64,000 nt of DNA from Ahaetulla prasina (GCF_028640845.1 NC_080541.1:154397502-154461501); one strand, 5' to 3'. Shown: positions 31,030-42,835, counted from the first letter of the stretch. Numbers and translations are program-made. The notes: a model not told the origin generated them from the sequence alone.

Positions 31030-32929
31030 CCACTGACATCCTTTTATGCAAATCTTGCTGCTGCTCCTCCCACTGCCAACATTAATAAAGCAAGTAAAAG
31101 AAATGCAAATATAGCACCTATCATGTGGATTTATGTTGGGATAGTATCTAGTATGTCCCCTGATTCATTTGGGAGGGGCAGGGGGGGGGTTTACAAAAGG
31201 ATGATACCCAGTGTGATAAAAAGAGAGTAAAATCTATAGCTCCCTTATCACTCTTTGTGAGCCACAAAACAAAATTATTTTCCCCAAGCTAAGGTATCAT
31301 CTAAAAAACAGTGCATCTTAAAAACTGCGACACTCAAGTTCCATCTGCCTCCTTTATTTAGTTTTGACTCTGATAGTTTCCAAAATCCTGCTGTGTTGAG
31401 AATGGGATGTTTTCCCATTTGAAGCACACAAAATAAACTGTGATTCTTTTTTTCAAAGCTCCTTAATCTCTGGCACATGGCACATTTTAAATTCTTCCTC
31501 CAGGAAGGCCGTCCTCTTTGAGATGGGGGAAAAAAAACACAACAACGGTAAAGCATCTCTGAACAGAAGGACCAGATGGCTCTTCCTGGTAACAGATCCC
31601 TCTTTATTTTTAACAGAATCAATAGTTATTTGCAAGGAACTGAGCCCGTAATATGAGAGCGAAAACATCAAACTCCTGACTTTGAGCAGCTGCAAAAGCC
31701 AGAGTCTGGTGCTATTTCCCCCTTCTAACTGAAGTACCAGCAACTTTTGTGAGGTCAATGAAAGTGACCCTTTTCCCTGTTGGCAAACCACACTCCACAA
31801 TTTAAATTCATCAATACGATACTCTCCTTTTGCCTCACCTCCACAAACCCTCCCCGGCAATTGATGGAAGCTAATCACACAAGAACCAGTTCATGCAGCC
31901 ATTAAATAATAATAAAAATAAAAATAAACATTAAAATTTGAATTTTATAATTGGTCTACAGACAAATACATTCTTTTGTTCGGATCAAAAGAGAATAAAG
32001 CATCTTCTCTTGCCCGCTCTCCCTGAGTAAATAATAAAGTATCTCCAGCAGTCAGTTGCTAGTGGAGTTTTTATGTGGGGCTACACGTAAAATGGATGAG
32101 TTTCAGATTCCCCCTCCCCCTCCTTTTTTTTCATGCCGTTCTTTTATAAGAGACATCACTGAATCCCATGCAAAAGGCTAATTAGTTACAAAGGAATGTT
32201 ACCGCCTAAATGTAATTTACGATCTATTTGGCCTAGATCACCCACATGACAACAGCGTATTTAGCACCGATGGCCACACCTTACAAAGCTTCCAAGTCCT
32301 TTTTTGGGAAAAAGCTGCCACATTATTCCTTCCTTCCTGTGTTACATCTTCCCTTAAGAGGGGTTTCATGTGCGTGACCCTAATTAAAATACTGCTTCTG
32401 CAAAAGAACTGCCAGAAGACATGCAGGATTCAATTATCGCATAGATGTAATACCCACTTTTATAACACAGAGGAAACAAAAAGAATGCAAGCTGATCCTT
32501 GCTAATGGATGAGCATCTCCCCCCCCCGCTCCCCCCCCGCCGCCGCCCATTCTTCCAGCCAGCTTCAAGCCTTGAGGGTTAAAATTCTCTGGGATTCATT
32601 ATGTTTGCTGGAATTGCTGATAGAGAGAATAATGATTTCTATCTAATTGGGGGGGGGGGAGACTATTGGGCAAGTCTTAGATGAAACAATGATACCCAGT
32701 CCCGTAGAGGGTTGTTGGCTTTAGAGCCAGGAAAAATATAACAACAATCCTTTATTTAATTTTTGTTAGTTAGATCTTACAGCTTTTCTCCAGCATTTCA
32801 AAAAGATATTGACAGTGATCAATTCATCAACCTTTTGTCAAGAGAGGGAATGCAGATTTTTATTTGGCTCAAAATGAGTTTTGAAGCAGTTTGAAACTTT
32901 TCTTCCTCTCTTTCCTCAAATTCTAGACA
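31030..32929. other. Unique DNA, candidate conserved non-coding region
   Basis: No repeat family or accepted exon. 31900-32500 has near-balanced composition, no microsatellite apart from C and G runs at 32518-32546 and 32650-32659, and many short homeodomain-like TAAT words. A 141-codon minus ORF (31878-31453) has no protein-like pattern. Confidence 0.4.
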
Positions 32930-33130
32930 AGGGGTCTGCCACCTTAAACATTCAAAGAGCCATTTGGACCCATTTTCCACAGGAAAAAAAAACTGGTTTT
33001 TTTTTGGAGACACAAAATTTGGGTGGGCGTTGCCAACTCCACATAACTCACTCCCACCCAGTCACATGACCCCCCCAGCCATATCTACTCAACAGGTCAT
33101 TACGGCAGAGAATTGCTTGTTAAAAAACAA
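32930..33130 (+). mobile_element. Degenerate hAT-like fragment
   Basis: AAGGGGTCTGCCACCTTAAA and CAAAGAGCCATTTGGACCC resemble a hAT end family, and GTCATTACGGCAGAGAATTG matches the inner part of the 137-bp MITE (CATTAGGGCAGAGAACCGGT). Ends and target duplication are not clear. Confidence 0.35.
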
Positions 33131-33165
33131 CAACAACAAAAAAAAAACACTGGGAACCACAAAAC

Positions 33166-34146
33166 ACTTCTCTCCCCCCCTCCCCTCTCTGTATCTTCCC
33201 CGCTCTCTTCCCCTCTTTCTGTATGTCTCTATGTCTCTCTCTCTCTCTCTCTCTCCTCTCTCTTCCTCTCTGTATCTCTCCTCCTCTCCATTCTTCCCCA
33301 CTCTCCCTCCTTCCCTCCCTCTCTCTCTCCCCTCTCTATCTTCCCTCTCTCCTCCCTCTGCATTTCTCTCTCTCTCCCCTTCTCCCTATCTCCCCTCTCT
33401 GTATACCTCTCTCTGTGTGTGTCTATGTCTCTCTCTTGCCCTCTCTATCTCCCCTCTCTCTGTATCTATCTATCTCTCTCTCTCTCCCTCTCTCTGTATC
33501 TCTCTATGTCTCTCTCTCCCCCTCTTCCCCTCTCTGTATCTCTCCCCTCTCCCTCTCCTCCCCTCTCTCCCTCCCTCCCTCTCTTTATCTCTCTCCCCCT
33601 CTCTCTGTATCTGTCTCTCTCTGTGAGTCTTTTCTCTCTCTCTTTCCCCCTTTCTATCTCCCCCTCTCTCTGTATCTCTCTCTTTCTCTATCTCTATGTC
33701 TCTCTCTCCTCTATCTCTCTATCTCTTGCTCTCTCTGTATCTTCCCCTCTCTCCTCCTCTCTATCTCCCGCCCTCTATCTCCCCCTTTTTCTATGTCTCT
33801 CTCCCCTCTCTCCTCCCTCTCTCTCCCCTCTCTCCCTCTCTCTCTGTATCTCTCTCTCTGTCTCTCCTCCTCTCTGTGTATCTTTCTCCCTCTCTCTCTC
33901 CTCCTCTCTGTATCTCTCTCTGTGTGTCTCTCTTCATGTCTCTCCCTCTCCTCCTCTGTCTCTCTCTCTCTCCCCCTCTCTCTCTGTATCTGTCTCTCCC
34001 CTCTCCTTTTCTATCTTCCCCTTCTCTATCTCCCCCCTTCACCTCTCTTCATCTCTCTTTCTCTCTGTGTATCTCTCTCCTCCCTCTCTCTGTATTTCTC
34101 TGTGTCTCTCTCTCTGTCTCTCCTCCCCCTCTCCTCTCTCTCCCCT
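33166..34146 (+). repeat. Near 1-kb CT-rich polypyrimidine tract
   Basis: About 980 bases with almost only C and T on the plus strand, with recurring CTCTCTGTATCTCTC and CTCTATGTCTCTCTCT words at irregular spacing, as in a decaying minisatellite of (CT)n. All six frames carry low-complexity Ser/Leu/Pro or Arg/Glu ORFs up to 348 codons, which are artefacts. Confidence 0.95.
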
Positions 34147-34196
34147 TAATTTGATCTGAGGGCAACAGATTAGAAATCATACAGTATACCATGAGT

Positions 34197-34263
34197 TGAA
34201 TGAATGAATGAATGAATGAATGAATGAATGAATGAATGAATCAATCAATCAATCAATCAATCT
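34197..34263 (+). repeat. (TGAA)n-(TCAA)n microsatellite
   Basis: About eleven TGAA units change to TCAA units by a G to C step that then spread. Confidence 0.95.
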
Positions 34264-34300
34264 GTGATCCCATGACCAGCTTAATTATAGAGCCATTTTG

Positions 34301-34784
34301 GTGTTATGCAGTGATGGTATTTAGGTGGTTTGGGACAGTTCTGGTGAATTAGTAGTTAAATAGCTGGGTGGCCCCTCCCCTCCCCACCCCTTCCAAGGGT
34401 CCCCATGCATCCCATTTTGGCTCCTAGCTAAGTGCAAATGGGGCATGGGGGGTGCAGTGCCCCCCTGTGGCCACTTTTTTGCTCCCAGAAGGCTTCAGGG
34501 AGGCCTCCTAGGCCCAAAACAGGGCATGAGGCATGCAGCATGCTAACCCCATGGCCTTTTTTTGCTCCCAGGAGATTGCAGGGAGGTCTACTAGATCCAA
34601 AATGGGGCATGGGGGTGGTGCAACCCCACTCCGGCAGCCCGTTTTTGCTCCCAGTGGCTTGCAGGAGGCCAAGTGTTGTCTGTCACACCCTCTGGCCAAA
34701 CCCACCATTGCCATGCCCACACAACCAGTCATTAGGGCAGAGAACCAGTTGTTAAATTATTTGAATCCCACCACTGGAGTTATG
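34301..34784 (+). mobile_element. hAT-type element with internal tandem repeats
   Basis: The element (34309-34776) runs CAGTGATGGTATTTAGG ... TTTGAATCCCACCACTG between GTGTTATG and GAGTTATG. The ~90-bp internal units (TTTTGCTCCCAGAAGGCTTC) are those of 8354-8823. Its right end joins the 137-bp MITE's right end (GTCATTAGGGCAGAGAACC). Confidence 0.8.
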
Positions 34785-34807
34785 CATATTATTATACTTT
34801 ATTTGAA

Positions 34808-35076
34808 TACCCTTTTTCCCTGAAAATAAGACATCCCCTGATAATAAGCCCAATCAGGTTTTCGAGTGCATGTGCTAAAATAAGTCTCCCCCTGAAAATA
34901 AGCCTTCCCCGAAAATATTTAAACGCAGAGCTGGAAATCAGGCAAGATGGCAAGAGGAGCCCCATCTTGCTCCACATGCCCCAAAATAATAAGACCTTCC
35001 CAAAAATAAGGCCAAGCGCTTATTTTGAGGTTCAAAAATATATAAGACAGGGTCTTATTTTCAGGGAAACACGGTA
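34808..35076 (+). mobile_element. TA-flanked MITE, Tc1/mariner-like
   Basis: The element (34810-35074) begins CCCTTTTTCCCTGAAAATAA and ends TTATTTTCAGGGAAACACGG; the 23-bp ends pair at about 20 positions. TA is on both sides. The words CTGAAAATAAG recur four times inside. Confidence 0.65.
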
Positions 35077-35675
35077 TATATGTTCCATTTTTGGATAAGA
35101 GATAAGTAACCTATCCCTTCATTCAAATGCATTTTGCCTATCATACAAATAAGATACATAAACTCAAACCTATTTTTTTCAATAGCATCTGAGCTTCACC
35201 GAGCTGTAGCCCAATGACAGTATGTTTATGTTGCTCCTCAGACTAATAAAAGGAATTGGGTTGCAACTAGAGCCATCAAATATATTTCTATTCCTTCCTG
35301 AGAACTGAAAGCAAATTGGAATGAATCCAAATAAACATTAAGATCAATTGGGATTAGGCTTGGTTCTTCCTGTGGTGGAAGTATAATAATTTCAGGAATG
35401 GGGGAGTAAAACTCTTCCGTAGGGGAAACATATCTGGTCCCAAGTTGCCAAGCATTGACAGAGTAAAACTATCCAATGATTAAACTACCATCAAATCTTT
35501 GGCACATTAATTTTTTTTTAGTTCTGAAAATGGTTTAATATAACGGAATCCTCCAATTTGTATTGTTTCCCCTGCTGTTGTTTTTAATGTTGTTATTTGA
35601 ATGGTTTGCTTTTATTATGACTTCTCTTCATAGTTCACCACTCTGGAGTCTCCTTTGGGAGAAAGGATAGCCTTT
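35077..35675. other. Unique DNA
   Basis: I see nothing recognisable here. Confidence 0.5.
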
Positions 35676-35779
35676 ATATTATATTATATTATATTATATT
35701 ATATTATATTATATTATATTATATTATATTATATTATATTATATTATATTATATTATATTATATTATATTATATTATAT
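35676..35779 (+). repeat. (ATATT)n microsatellite
   Basis: About 20 uninterrupted 5-base units, so likely polymorphic. Confidence 0.97.
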
Positions 35780-37914
35780 ACAGTAATCTAGTATATAATT
35801 CTTGAATAGTTGGGCTAAGGTTGGACAAGAAATGTTACACTTGTGAATGGTATATCAGACAAACACGACTGCTAGATTTCCATAGAAATGTCAGCAAAAA
35901 TCCTTACAGGCATCTTTGCTCTTTCACCTCCAGGGGGCAGTCAGTTAGAATCCTAGTCCACCTCAGATAAAAAGAGTAACTTGAATGTCCTTTGTGGCAT
36001 CGCCATCCGCTCTTGAATCTAGCCCAGATGCTCTGCTTTCAAGAGCATCTGCTGAGTGCTACTTCACAAAAAGTATTTCCTTCATTGGGATACTAGCCAT
36101 GTGCTTCAGGGTATAGTGCGTCATGTAAGACAAGCCTCATCAATGTCAAAACATAAGAGGAACCTTTGGAGTTTCGCAAAGTTGTAGAATACACACCTTT
36201 TTGTTCTCCGCAGAAGAAAGGATATCTGTACTATTTTTCTGTCTACCTCTTTCTGTCTCATACACATGAGATACGCTCTCATAATATTTAAGAAAAAACA
36301 ATTAGCAGTCAAGGTAAGTAATCATCGTTAGTAAGAGTGAGGTGAGTGTTTTCACCTGATAATTTAGCTTCAGGTGGTTCAGCTAATAACCTCCATCTCA
36401 TGGAACCTCAAGATGGGATAGTTCACCTCACCTGGTAGCTTCACTTCAAAGACTGTTGTTTCTGGAGATGTGCCGGATATGCTCAGAAACTTCTTCACTT
36501 GGCTGAAGTGAAGCAGCACAGCAGCTCTTGCTCTTTAGAAGAAACAACAAAATTTTGCTTTTGTTTTGTTTTGGTAGTTTTCCTTGGGTGCTTCCTTTGG
36601 AGTTTCATCAAAAAAATATGCTTTTTGAAGCTCTTTACATGCTTCTCTTGAAGTGGGCTCAGTAACAAATAAGAGGTCCATTGAGAACTGAGGCAGAATT
36701 CTGTATTAGGCGAAGTTTGGGAACTTCTTCCAAAGATAGGCTCCTCAATAGGGCTTTTACAGAAATCTAGTGTGGAAGTTGTGATGATCTATTATTACAG
36801 TACAGCCAGATTCACTGCAGAGTTCCCAATATAAAGCAAATGAGGCAGAACAAAATAGTAGAAGGTGCTCCAAGCCACTGAGGATACTTGAGCTCCACTT
36901 CCAAGTCTTACACATTTAAGTTGAAATTGAAATGTCTTCCAGCAAGATGTTCCATGCCTCATATCCTAAACACTTTCCAGCAAAAACCCTGAGAAAACAC
37001 AGCAGCCTTGGAGAAGCCAATAAATCTTTCTTGGTAGGGAAATCCTCAGAGTAAGGCCTGGATGAATCAAGATTTCTGTCTCCCTCCTTAATTGTCCTGA
37101 GTCAAGAAACAGGGCCTCCAAAGTTTATATTAAAGAATGGGCAGATTCTTAGAGATGAAAATAATATTTAAAATGATTTGAGAAATATTAGAGAAATATT
37201 ATGTCTCGTGACTTGATTCCTGTTTCTGAAATGAAATAAGAATGCAACCGTTTGAAATAAAATGTGTCAACAGAAGTTGATCTTTACACAACTTAAATAT
37301 TCAGCATTAGCTGTTCTGCATTCAATCCATAGGAATCCATCTAATAAAATCCATAGTTTTATTAGACTTTTTGAAATGTGCATTGCATTGTGCATAAATT
37401 TCTTCAACATTACAATTGCATACCTTGCTTGGCTTGGCTTCCTTGCCTCTCCTAATGACAGATGGTGAATCATCCAAACTGTGGTCTCCAAAAAAGCAAC
37501 ATTTCTCCTTTTGCATGATTTTTATTCCTTTGTTGCTATTGCTTCACTGCCAGTTTAATTCTGTTACGTGACAGCTGCAGTTGCCTCACCTTATTTCTTG
37601 GCTAAAATGTTAGCACTGCATGAGGTCTGGTAGAGAACTCTAGTAGTGGTAAGTGGTTGCAAACTATACGATGTACACACCCAGCATCAGGAAATCACAT
37701 TTTCTCAGCACACTGTCTGATGCTTCTGAAATAAGGACTGTGAGAGCTAAGTTTCCCAGAGCTATATCCTTTTGATAACAGGCAAAAGACAGGTGAGATT
37801 GTTCACTAAGGTAAAATCAACTGGTGTGGAGTCACAAACTCCACTCCCCCCCCTCCAACGTTAATATTCCAGAATGGTGTCTCTATTGCAAAATGTCTAC
37901 TGCTTTTTTTTAAA
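35780..37914. other. Unique DNA
   Basis: Two kilobases without a recognised repeat or exon. TTCACTTGGCTGAAGTGAA (36495-36513) is a short palindrome. Confidence 0.45.
35926..35940 (+). promoter_or_regulatory. CTCF-like motif
   Basis: ACCTCCAGGGGGCAG fits the CTCF core well and is not in a recognised repeat. A motif match only. Confidence 0.3.
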
Positions 37915-38990
37915 AAAAGTTTTTTTTTATTTTATAGACAAAACTTACATTTAAAACATAAGTAATTCCTTCCGTGTGACGTCTCGGTGTTTTCTTCCTG
38001 GCTCCATTTTTTGTTCTTTCTTCTTTCTTCACTCTAATTTAAACTATTATCATTTTTCCACAGATACATTATTATCATTTTCTTACATAATTATCCATTG
38101 CTCATCTATACCTTTCTTCTAACCAATGATAAAATTTATCCCATATCTTAAAATATTCTGAATCCTCTCTTTCTTTAATTATCAAAGTTAATCTGTTCAT
38201 TTCTGCAGAGTCTAAAATTTTTCTAATAATTTTTCCTTCCAGAGATATTTTCTCTGCTTTCCAATTTTGTGCAAAAACAATTCTTGCTGCTGTAATTACA
38301 TGTACTATATAATCAAATAAACATTTTCTTTACTAATTTTCTCTGGTAGGATCCCCAATAAAAACAACTCCGGTTTTTTTTTTTGTTTTGTTTACATTTA
38401 TACCCCGCCCTTCTCCGAAGACTCAGGGCGGCTTACAGTGTATAAGGCAATAGTCTCATTCTATTTGTATATTTTTACAAAGTCAACTTATTGCCCCCCC
38501 AACAATCTGGGTCCTCATTTTACCTACCTTATAAAGGATGGAAGGCTGAGTCAACCTTGGGCCGGGCTCGAACCTGCAGTAATTGCAGGCTACTGTGTTC
38601 TTAATAACAGGCTTTTACCAGCGTGAGCTAAACCGGCCCGGTTTTGAATCAATATGTTGTTGGGTCAACCCTTTATTTTCTCCCAATAGTTTTTGGCTTC
38701 CAGAAGCCACATATGATAATAAGATCCTGGTAACTGACGACATTTCCAACATTTATCTGATTTATCTTTAAACATTTTTGCCAGTTTCTCAGGTGGCATA
38801 TGCCACCTATAAAACATTTTATATTGATTTTCTTTATATGCAGTGGACATCGTTAATTTATAATTCCTCTCCCACAGCTGTTGCCATTTGTCTAGGTATA
38901 TTGAATATCCAAAATTTTTAGCCCAAGCTATCATATCAAAATATCTTCTGCTAAGTATCCCATAGAGCAGATTAGATTTTAAAGCTAAGA
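37915..38990 (-). mobile_element. L1 LINE, ORF2 C-terminus and 3' UTR, split by a SINE
   Basis: The minus strand has an open 89-codon stretch (38934-38665) with YKMFYRWHMPPEKLAKMF, CWKCRQLPGSYYHMWLLEAK, the L1 C-terminal zinc-knuckle-like region (CW.C ... HMW). Further decayed coding and UTR run to a T-rich end near 37915 (the A-tail). A SINE interrupts it at 38370-38643. Confidence 0.8.
38370..38643 (-). mobile_element. MIR-like SINE, subfamily 2, inserted in L1
   Basis: Reverse copy: A-tail at 38373-38385, CCCTTCTCCGAAGACTCAGG tail, GGTAAAATGAGG core complement, and head ending GCTAAACCGGCCC. CCGGTTTT on both sides is a likely target duplication. Confidence 0.85.
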
Positions 38991-39204
38991 AAGATACACT
39001 GAAGGTTGCCTTTGCATAAGAAATTTCTGTTTTTCTACCTTATTTTCAGAGAGATTTAGAATTTCTTTTCACTTTATTGGTATCAGCTGAAATGGCAGAG
39101 CTGGCTGGCCTGCTTCCTCCCTACCTTCTTTAATGTTTTATGCAGTACTCGTCATCATCCGTGGTGTTCTTAGATTTCTGTGTTGACTAATTAGAGAACA
39201 GAAC

Positions 39205-39575
39205 AGAGCGCTTGTGTGTGATTGGACACCCAAGGAATTTGTCTCAGGTGCATTAGAAGTTTTGCCCAATTTTACAATCTTTCTTGACATAGTTATTACG
39301 CGAACCACAGCAGTTGTTAAGTTAGTAATCCAGTTGTTAAGTGAATCTGATTTCCCCATTGACTTTGCTTGTCAGAAGGTCATAAAAAGATGATCATATG
39401 ACCCAGGGACACTGCAACCATCATAAATATAAACCAGTTGCCAAGCATTTAAATTTTGATTAGATGGCCAGGAGGATGCTGCTACAGTCCTGTAAAAAAT
39501 GATTATAAGTCACTTTTTTCAGTGCTGTTGTAACTTTGAACAATCATCAAAAGAATGGTTGTAAGATAAGGATTA
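39205..39575 (+). mobile_element. CR1/L3 tail fragment joined to a Tigger-like MITE
   Basis: 39205-39255 matches the L3-type UTR (GTGTGATTGGACACCCAAGG). From 39256 a forward Tigger-like MITE runs to about 39575 without its first ~70 bases, and its right end is decayed. Confidence 0.7.
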
Positions 39576-39613
39576 AAATATTCTATGGTCTTGGGAAGAA
39601 CTCAGTGTGCATG

Positions 39614-39642
39614 CATCATCATCATCATCATCATCATCATCA

Positions 39643-39736
<94 letters not shown>
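39614..39736 (+). repeat. (ATC)n-(ATT)n microsatellite
   Basis: About 10 ATC units then 31 ATT units. ORFs of poly-His, poly-Ile or poly-Asn across it are artefacts. Confidence 0.97.
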
Positions 39737-40044
39737 TGACCTGACCATTAAAACTACACGGCTATGGATGAAATATGTAACAGTGATACCCATTGTCATC
39801 GAGGCACTTGGTACCATGTCCAAGAATTTTATAAGATACATCAACAAATAGCAGCTTCCTACAATAACACCAGTAGAACTTCAAAAAACTGTGCTGCTTG
39901 GAACATCATATATATTAAGAAGGTACTTGGTTGATACCTAGGACGCTGGCAGCAGCCCGTATCAACCATCAGCACCAGTCAATAATATTTGTGATGCATT
40001 TTTTAATGTTCAGTTGATGGAGTTTCGTGTTTAATGAATAAAGT
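39737..40044 (+). mobile_element. R4/Dong-like LINE 3' end, copy 1
   Basis: The frame after the microsatellite reads KTTRLWMKYVTVIPIVIEAL, GTMSKNFIRYI, stop, then ELQKTVLLGTSYILRRYLVD. This V.V.PIVIGALG ... LQK..LLGTA.ILR block is the C-terminal signature of some R2/R4-group LINEs. The copy ends in (AAT)n at 40045. R4/Dong LINEs are known to sit in TAA repeats. Confidence 0.6.
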
Positions 40045-40045
40045 A

Positions 40046-40119
<74 letters not shown>
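40045..40119 (+). repeat. (AAT)n microsatellite
   Basis: About 24 AAT units as the 3' tail of LINE copy 1, directly joined to copy 2. Confidence 0.97.
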
Positions 40120-40334
40120 GCAAGCACTTAAAAGCAATTGGCACTGACAAGATCACCATTGGTCAGCTGCAGAAGGCCACCTTACTGGGATCTGCTCGCA
40201 TAATTCGCCGATACATCATGCAGTCCTAAATGCTTGGGAAGTGTTTGACTAGTGATCTGTGATACGAAATCCAGCATAATTATCTCATTTGCTGTGTATA
40301 CTGTCACTTTGTGTAAATAATAATAATAATAATA
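40120..40334 (+). mobile_element. R4/Dong-like LINE 3' end, copy 2
   Basis: The reading frame gives KHLKAIGTDKITIGQLQKAT and LLGSARIIRRYIMQS then a stop at 40228, the same C-terminal block as copy 1. A short UTR ends in (AAT)n at 40316-40333. Confidence 0.65.
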
Positions 40335-40955
40335 GTATAAAACATTTGGTAAAGTACTGATACAATTAAAAAGACTGGTATAATTCTATATCAATCACAT
40401 GGACTATATTTTGAATAGCCATCTACAGCATTACCCTATTAAAAGTTTTACATGATTCAGGGTATTAAAGAAACACACACTTAGTACTAATAAAACAAAT
40501 TAAAAATAAAACTGAACAACTGATCCAGGTGGTCTGGATTTTCATTTGTTTGTTTGTTTTTTGTTTCTTTTTAAAAGAGAAGTAAATTTGATACAAGCTA
40601 AACAAGATAAATGGAGAAATGGAGAAGGAAGACTGAGAAGCAAAATATTATTTGCAGTTTTAAATCTTGGCCAACAACAAACTTAATTGGATTTTTTTCC
40701 ATACAGGCTTTCTATTTAACAACCACTAAAATGAAAACAAGGCTGCAATTTATTGAGTGTTTTATACAGTATTTTCCAAATCATACTCTTCAGTTACAAA
40801 AAAGATTTCTTCAGTTATAGTAATTGGCACTAAAGACAAAAATACTACGATCTACAGGCTACTGTTATTTGAATCCTAATTTTTTTACTTCTGAAGACAA
40901 TTTTTAATGAGTGTCATAAATATAATCTTGGAATGAAGAGAGGAAAGAGGAGAGG
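40335..40955. other. Unique AT-rich DNA
   Basis: I see nothing recognisable here. Confidence 0.5.
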
Positions 40956-41017
40956 AGAGGAAAGGAAAGGAAAGGAAAGGAAAGGAAAGGAAAGGAAAGG
41001 AAAGGAAAGGAAAGGAA
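40956..41017 (+). repeat. (GGAAA)n microsatellite
   Basis: About 12 units after a purine-rich lead. Confidence 0.97.
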
Positions 41018-41396
41018 GATATTAAAGCTATGAATTAAAATAGGAGGGAGGAAAAGAATATTCTAATGGCATTCAATGAAATTTATACTTTGACAGAAGG
41101 ATAGCCAATTTAATTTAGATGAAGCAGTTTAATCAATAATGCAGCTTCTTCAGTTTGATCTTGTTTGCATGTGTGTGTATCAAGCAGCAAGTCCTGCTGA
41201 ATTTAGTAAGCTTATGCCATAGTAAATCTGAAAGAAATATAAAGGAACACTGAACATGCTAATGAAAACCAAAAGAGATGCATTTGAGAATGGACATTTT
41301 TTTAAAAAAAGACAGGAGACCAAAGAGTGTTGGTTATTCTGAACTATTTCCTGATAGCCTTAGTGGCAGCCTTGTGAGTCAAAGGTTCTCCTAATG

Positions 41397-41545
41397 ATGA
41401 CTTTATTTATTTATTTATTTATTTATTTTGTCACAACAATATATAGGAAGAAGAAAACAAAAAACACAAAACCAAAAAAAACACAAAACAATAGGACAGG
41501 AACGGTAGGCACGTTTGCTGCCAGCTTGACTCCTATTAGGAAGAT
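41397..41545 (-). mobile_element. CR1-type LINE 3' UTR
   Basis: A TTTA tail (41399-41428), then TTTTGTCACAACA and GGACAGGAACGGTAGGCAC, the complement of the UTR words following the CR1 stop codon at 43730. Coding part absent or unrecognisable. Confidence 0.7.
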
Positions 41546-42478
41546 AGAGAGAATCTACTCTGTTCTATGCTTTCCTCTCCCCAGTCCCTCAAAAGCAGGT
41601 GGAAAATGATCCATGATGATTTGATCTTCTGGCTGACCTTGAGAATCAGAGAAGTAAAAATCATGTTCTGGCTTGAACTGCTCTGGGTTTTACACTAGCA
41701 AACCTTCCCCCTCCTCACTATACATACAACAGAACTAACATAAATTGTCTCCCTCCCTTCTTCTCCTTGTTCTAAATTCATGTTGTTGCATTTGTTTGAT
41801 CATAGGCAATCAGATCCAATCCTCATGGTTCCTATTTAGATCAGCTAAGATGACAACACATGACCTCTTCCTTTAAAAGACCCAAAGAGTGACAAGACAA
41901 ACACTCATTACTACAAAAATGAGTAATTTTACTGCAAATGTAAACGCGTTGCAAGTGAGATGTGAGAGTGGCAACTCAGCTATCACACTGCCAGTTTTGT
42001 GGGAACAAAGAAAACCAAGAACCTCTCTTACCTGGCATAAAGTCTGGATGTAGAAGTGGAATGGGGATGGAGTTGTGGTGGTCTACATGATTCTGTTCCC
42101 CTGGCCAGGTGTCTTTTCAACAATAAACAAGAACAACAAGAACAGATGACAAATCTATACTTCAGTCATAGATCAGTACACTGTAATATTCTAGTTTTGT
42201 ACATGTGGCTCTAAATGGGAATTCTTCGGACTACAAAGAAGGAGTTTAGGAGACACATTCCTTGAAAATTCAGGTTATGTTATTATAACCAGCAACAATA
42301 AAATGTAGTTCCATTTGTTTTTACAGTGCCTTTTCCTGGCATGGCCCATGTTGCAGGATTAGCATCAATCTTGAAAGTCTGATCGAGATTTTCTTTCCCA
42401 TATCTTATACCAAAGAGAATCAAATCAAGGAGGGTCAATCTTGAGTTTCTTCCTCACATCTTCCTTTCTTCCAGGATT
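41546..42478. other. Unique DNA
   Basis: I see nothing recognisable here. Confidence 0.5.
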
Positions 42479-42835
42479 AATAGAATAGAATAGAATAGAA
42501 TAGAATAGAATAGAATAGAATAGAATAGAATAGAATAGAATAGAATAGAATAGAATAGAAGAATAGAATTTTATTGGCCAAGTGTGATTGGACACACAAG
42601 GTGCATATGCTCTCAGTGTACATAAAAGAAAAGATACGTTCATCAAGGTACAACATTTACAACACAATTGATGGTCAATATATCAATATAAATCATAAGG
42701 ATTGCCAGCAACAAGTTATAGTCATACAAGTCAACAAGTTTCCATAAATGGAAAGAGATTGGTGATGGGAACTATGAGAAGATTAATAGTAGTGCAGATT
42801 CAGTACATAGTTTGACAGTGTTAGATATATATAAC
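42479..42835 (-). mobile_element. CR1/L3-type LINE 3' UTR with (AATAG)n tail
   Basis: About 17 AATAG units (42479-42560) lead into GAATTTTATTGGCCAAGTG and the L3-type UTR read in reverse (GATACGTTCATCAAGGTACA; AATATATCAATATAAATCAT). The largest AATAG tail of the window. Confidence 0.85.

Noticed and set aside
31453..31878. 141-codon minus-strand ORF in unique DNA
   Set aside because: No domain, no splice context, and overlapping ORFs in another frame; length is within chance for the region.
33113..34159. ORFs up to 348 codons (Ser/Leu/Pro-rich)
   Set aside because: They follow the CT-rich tract in every frame and have no composition or motif of a real protein.
34197..34263. Telomere-like repeat
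   Set aside because: The unit is TGAA/TCAA, not TTAGGG.
39536..39851. Poly-His, poly-Ile, poly-Leu and poly-Asn ORFs
   Set aside because: Translations of the ATC/ATT microsatellite. Only the part after 39737 is LINE-derived.
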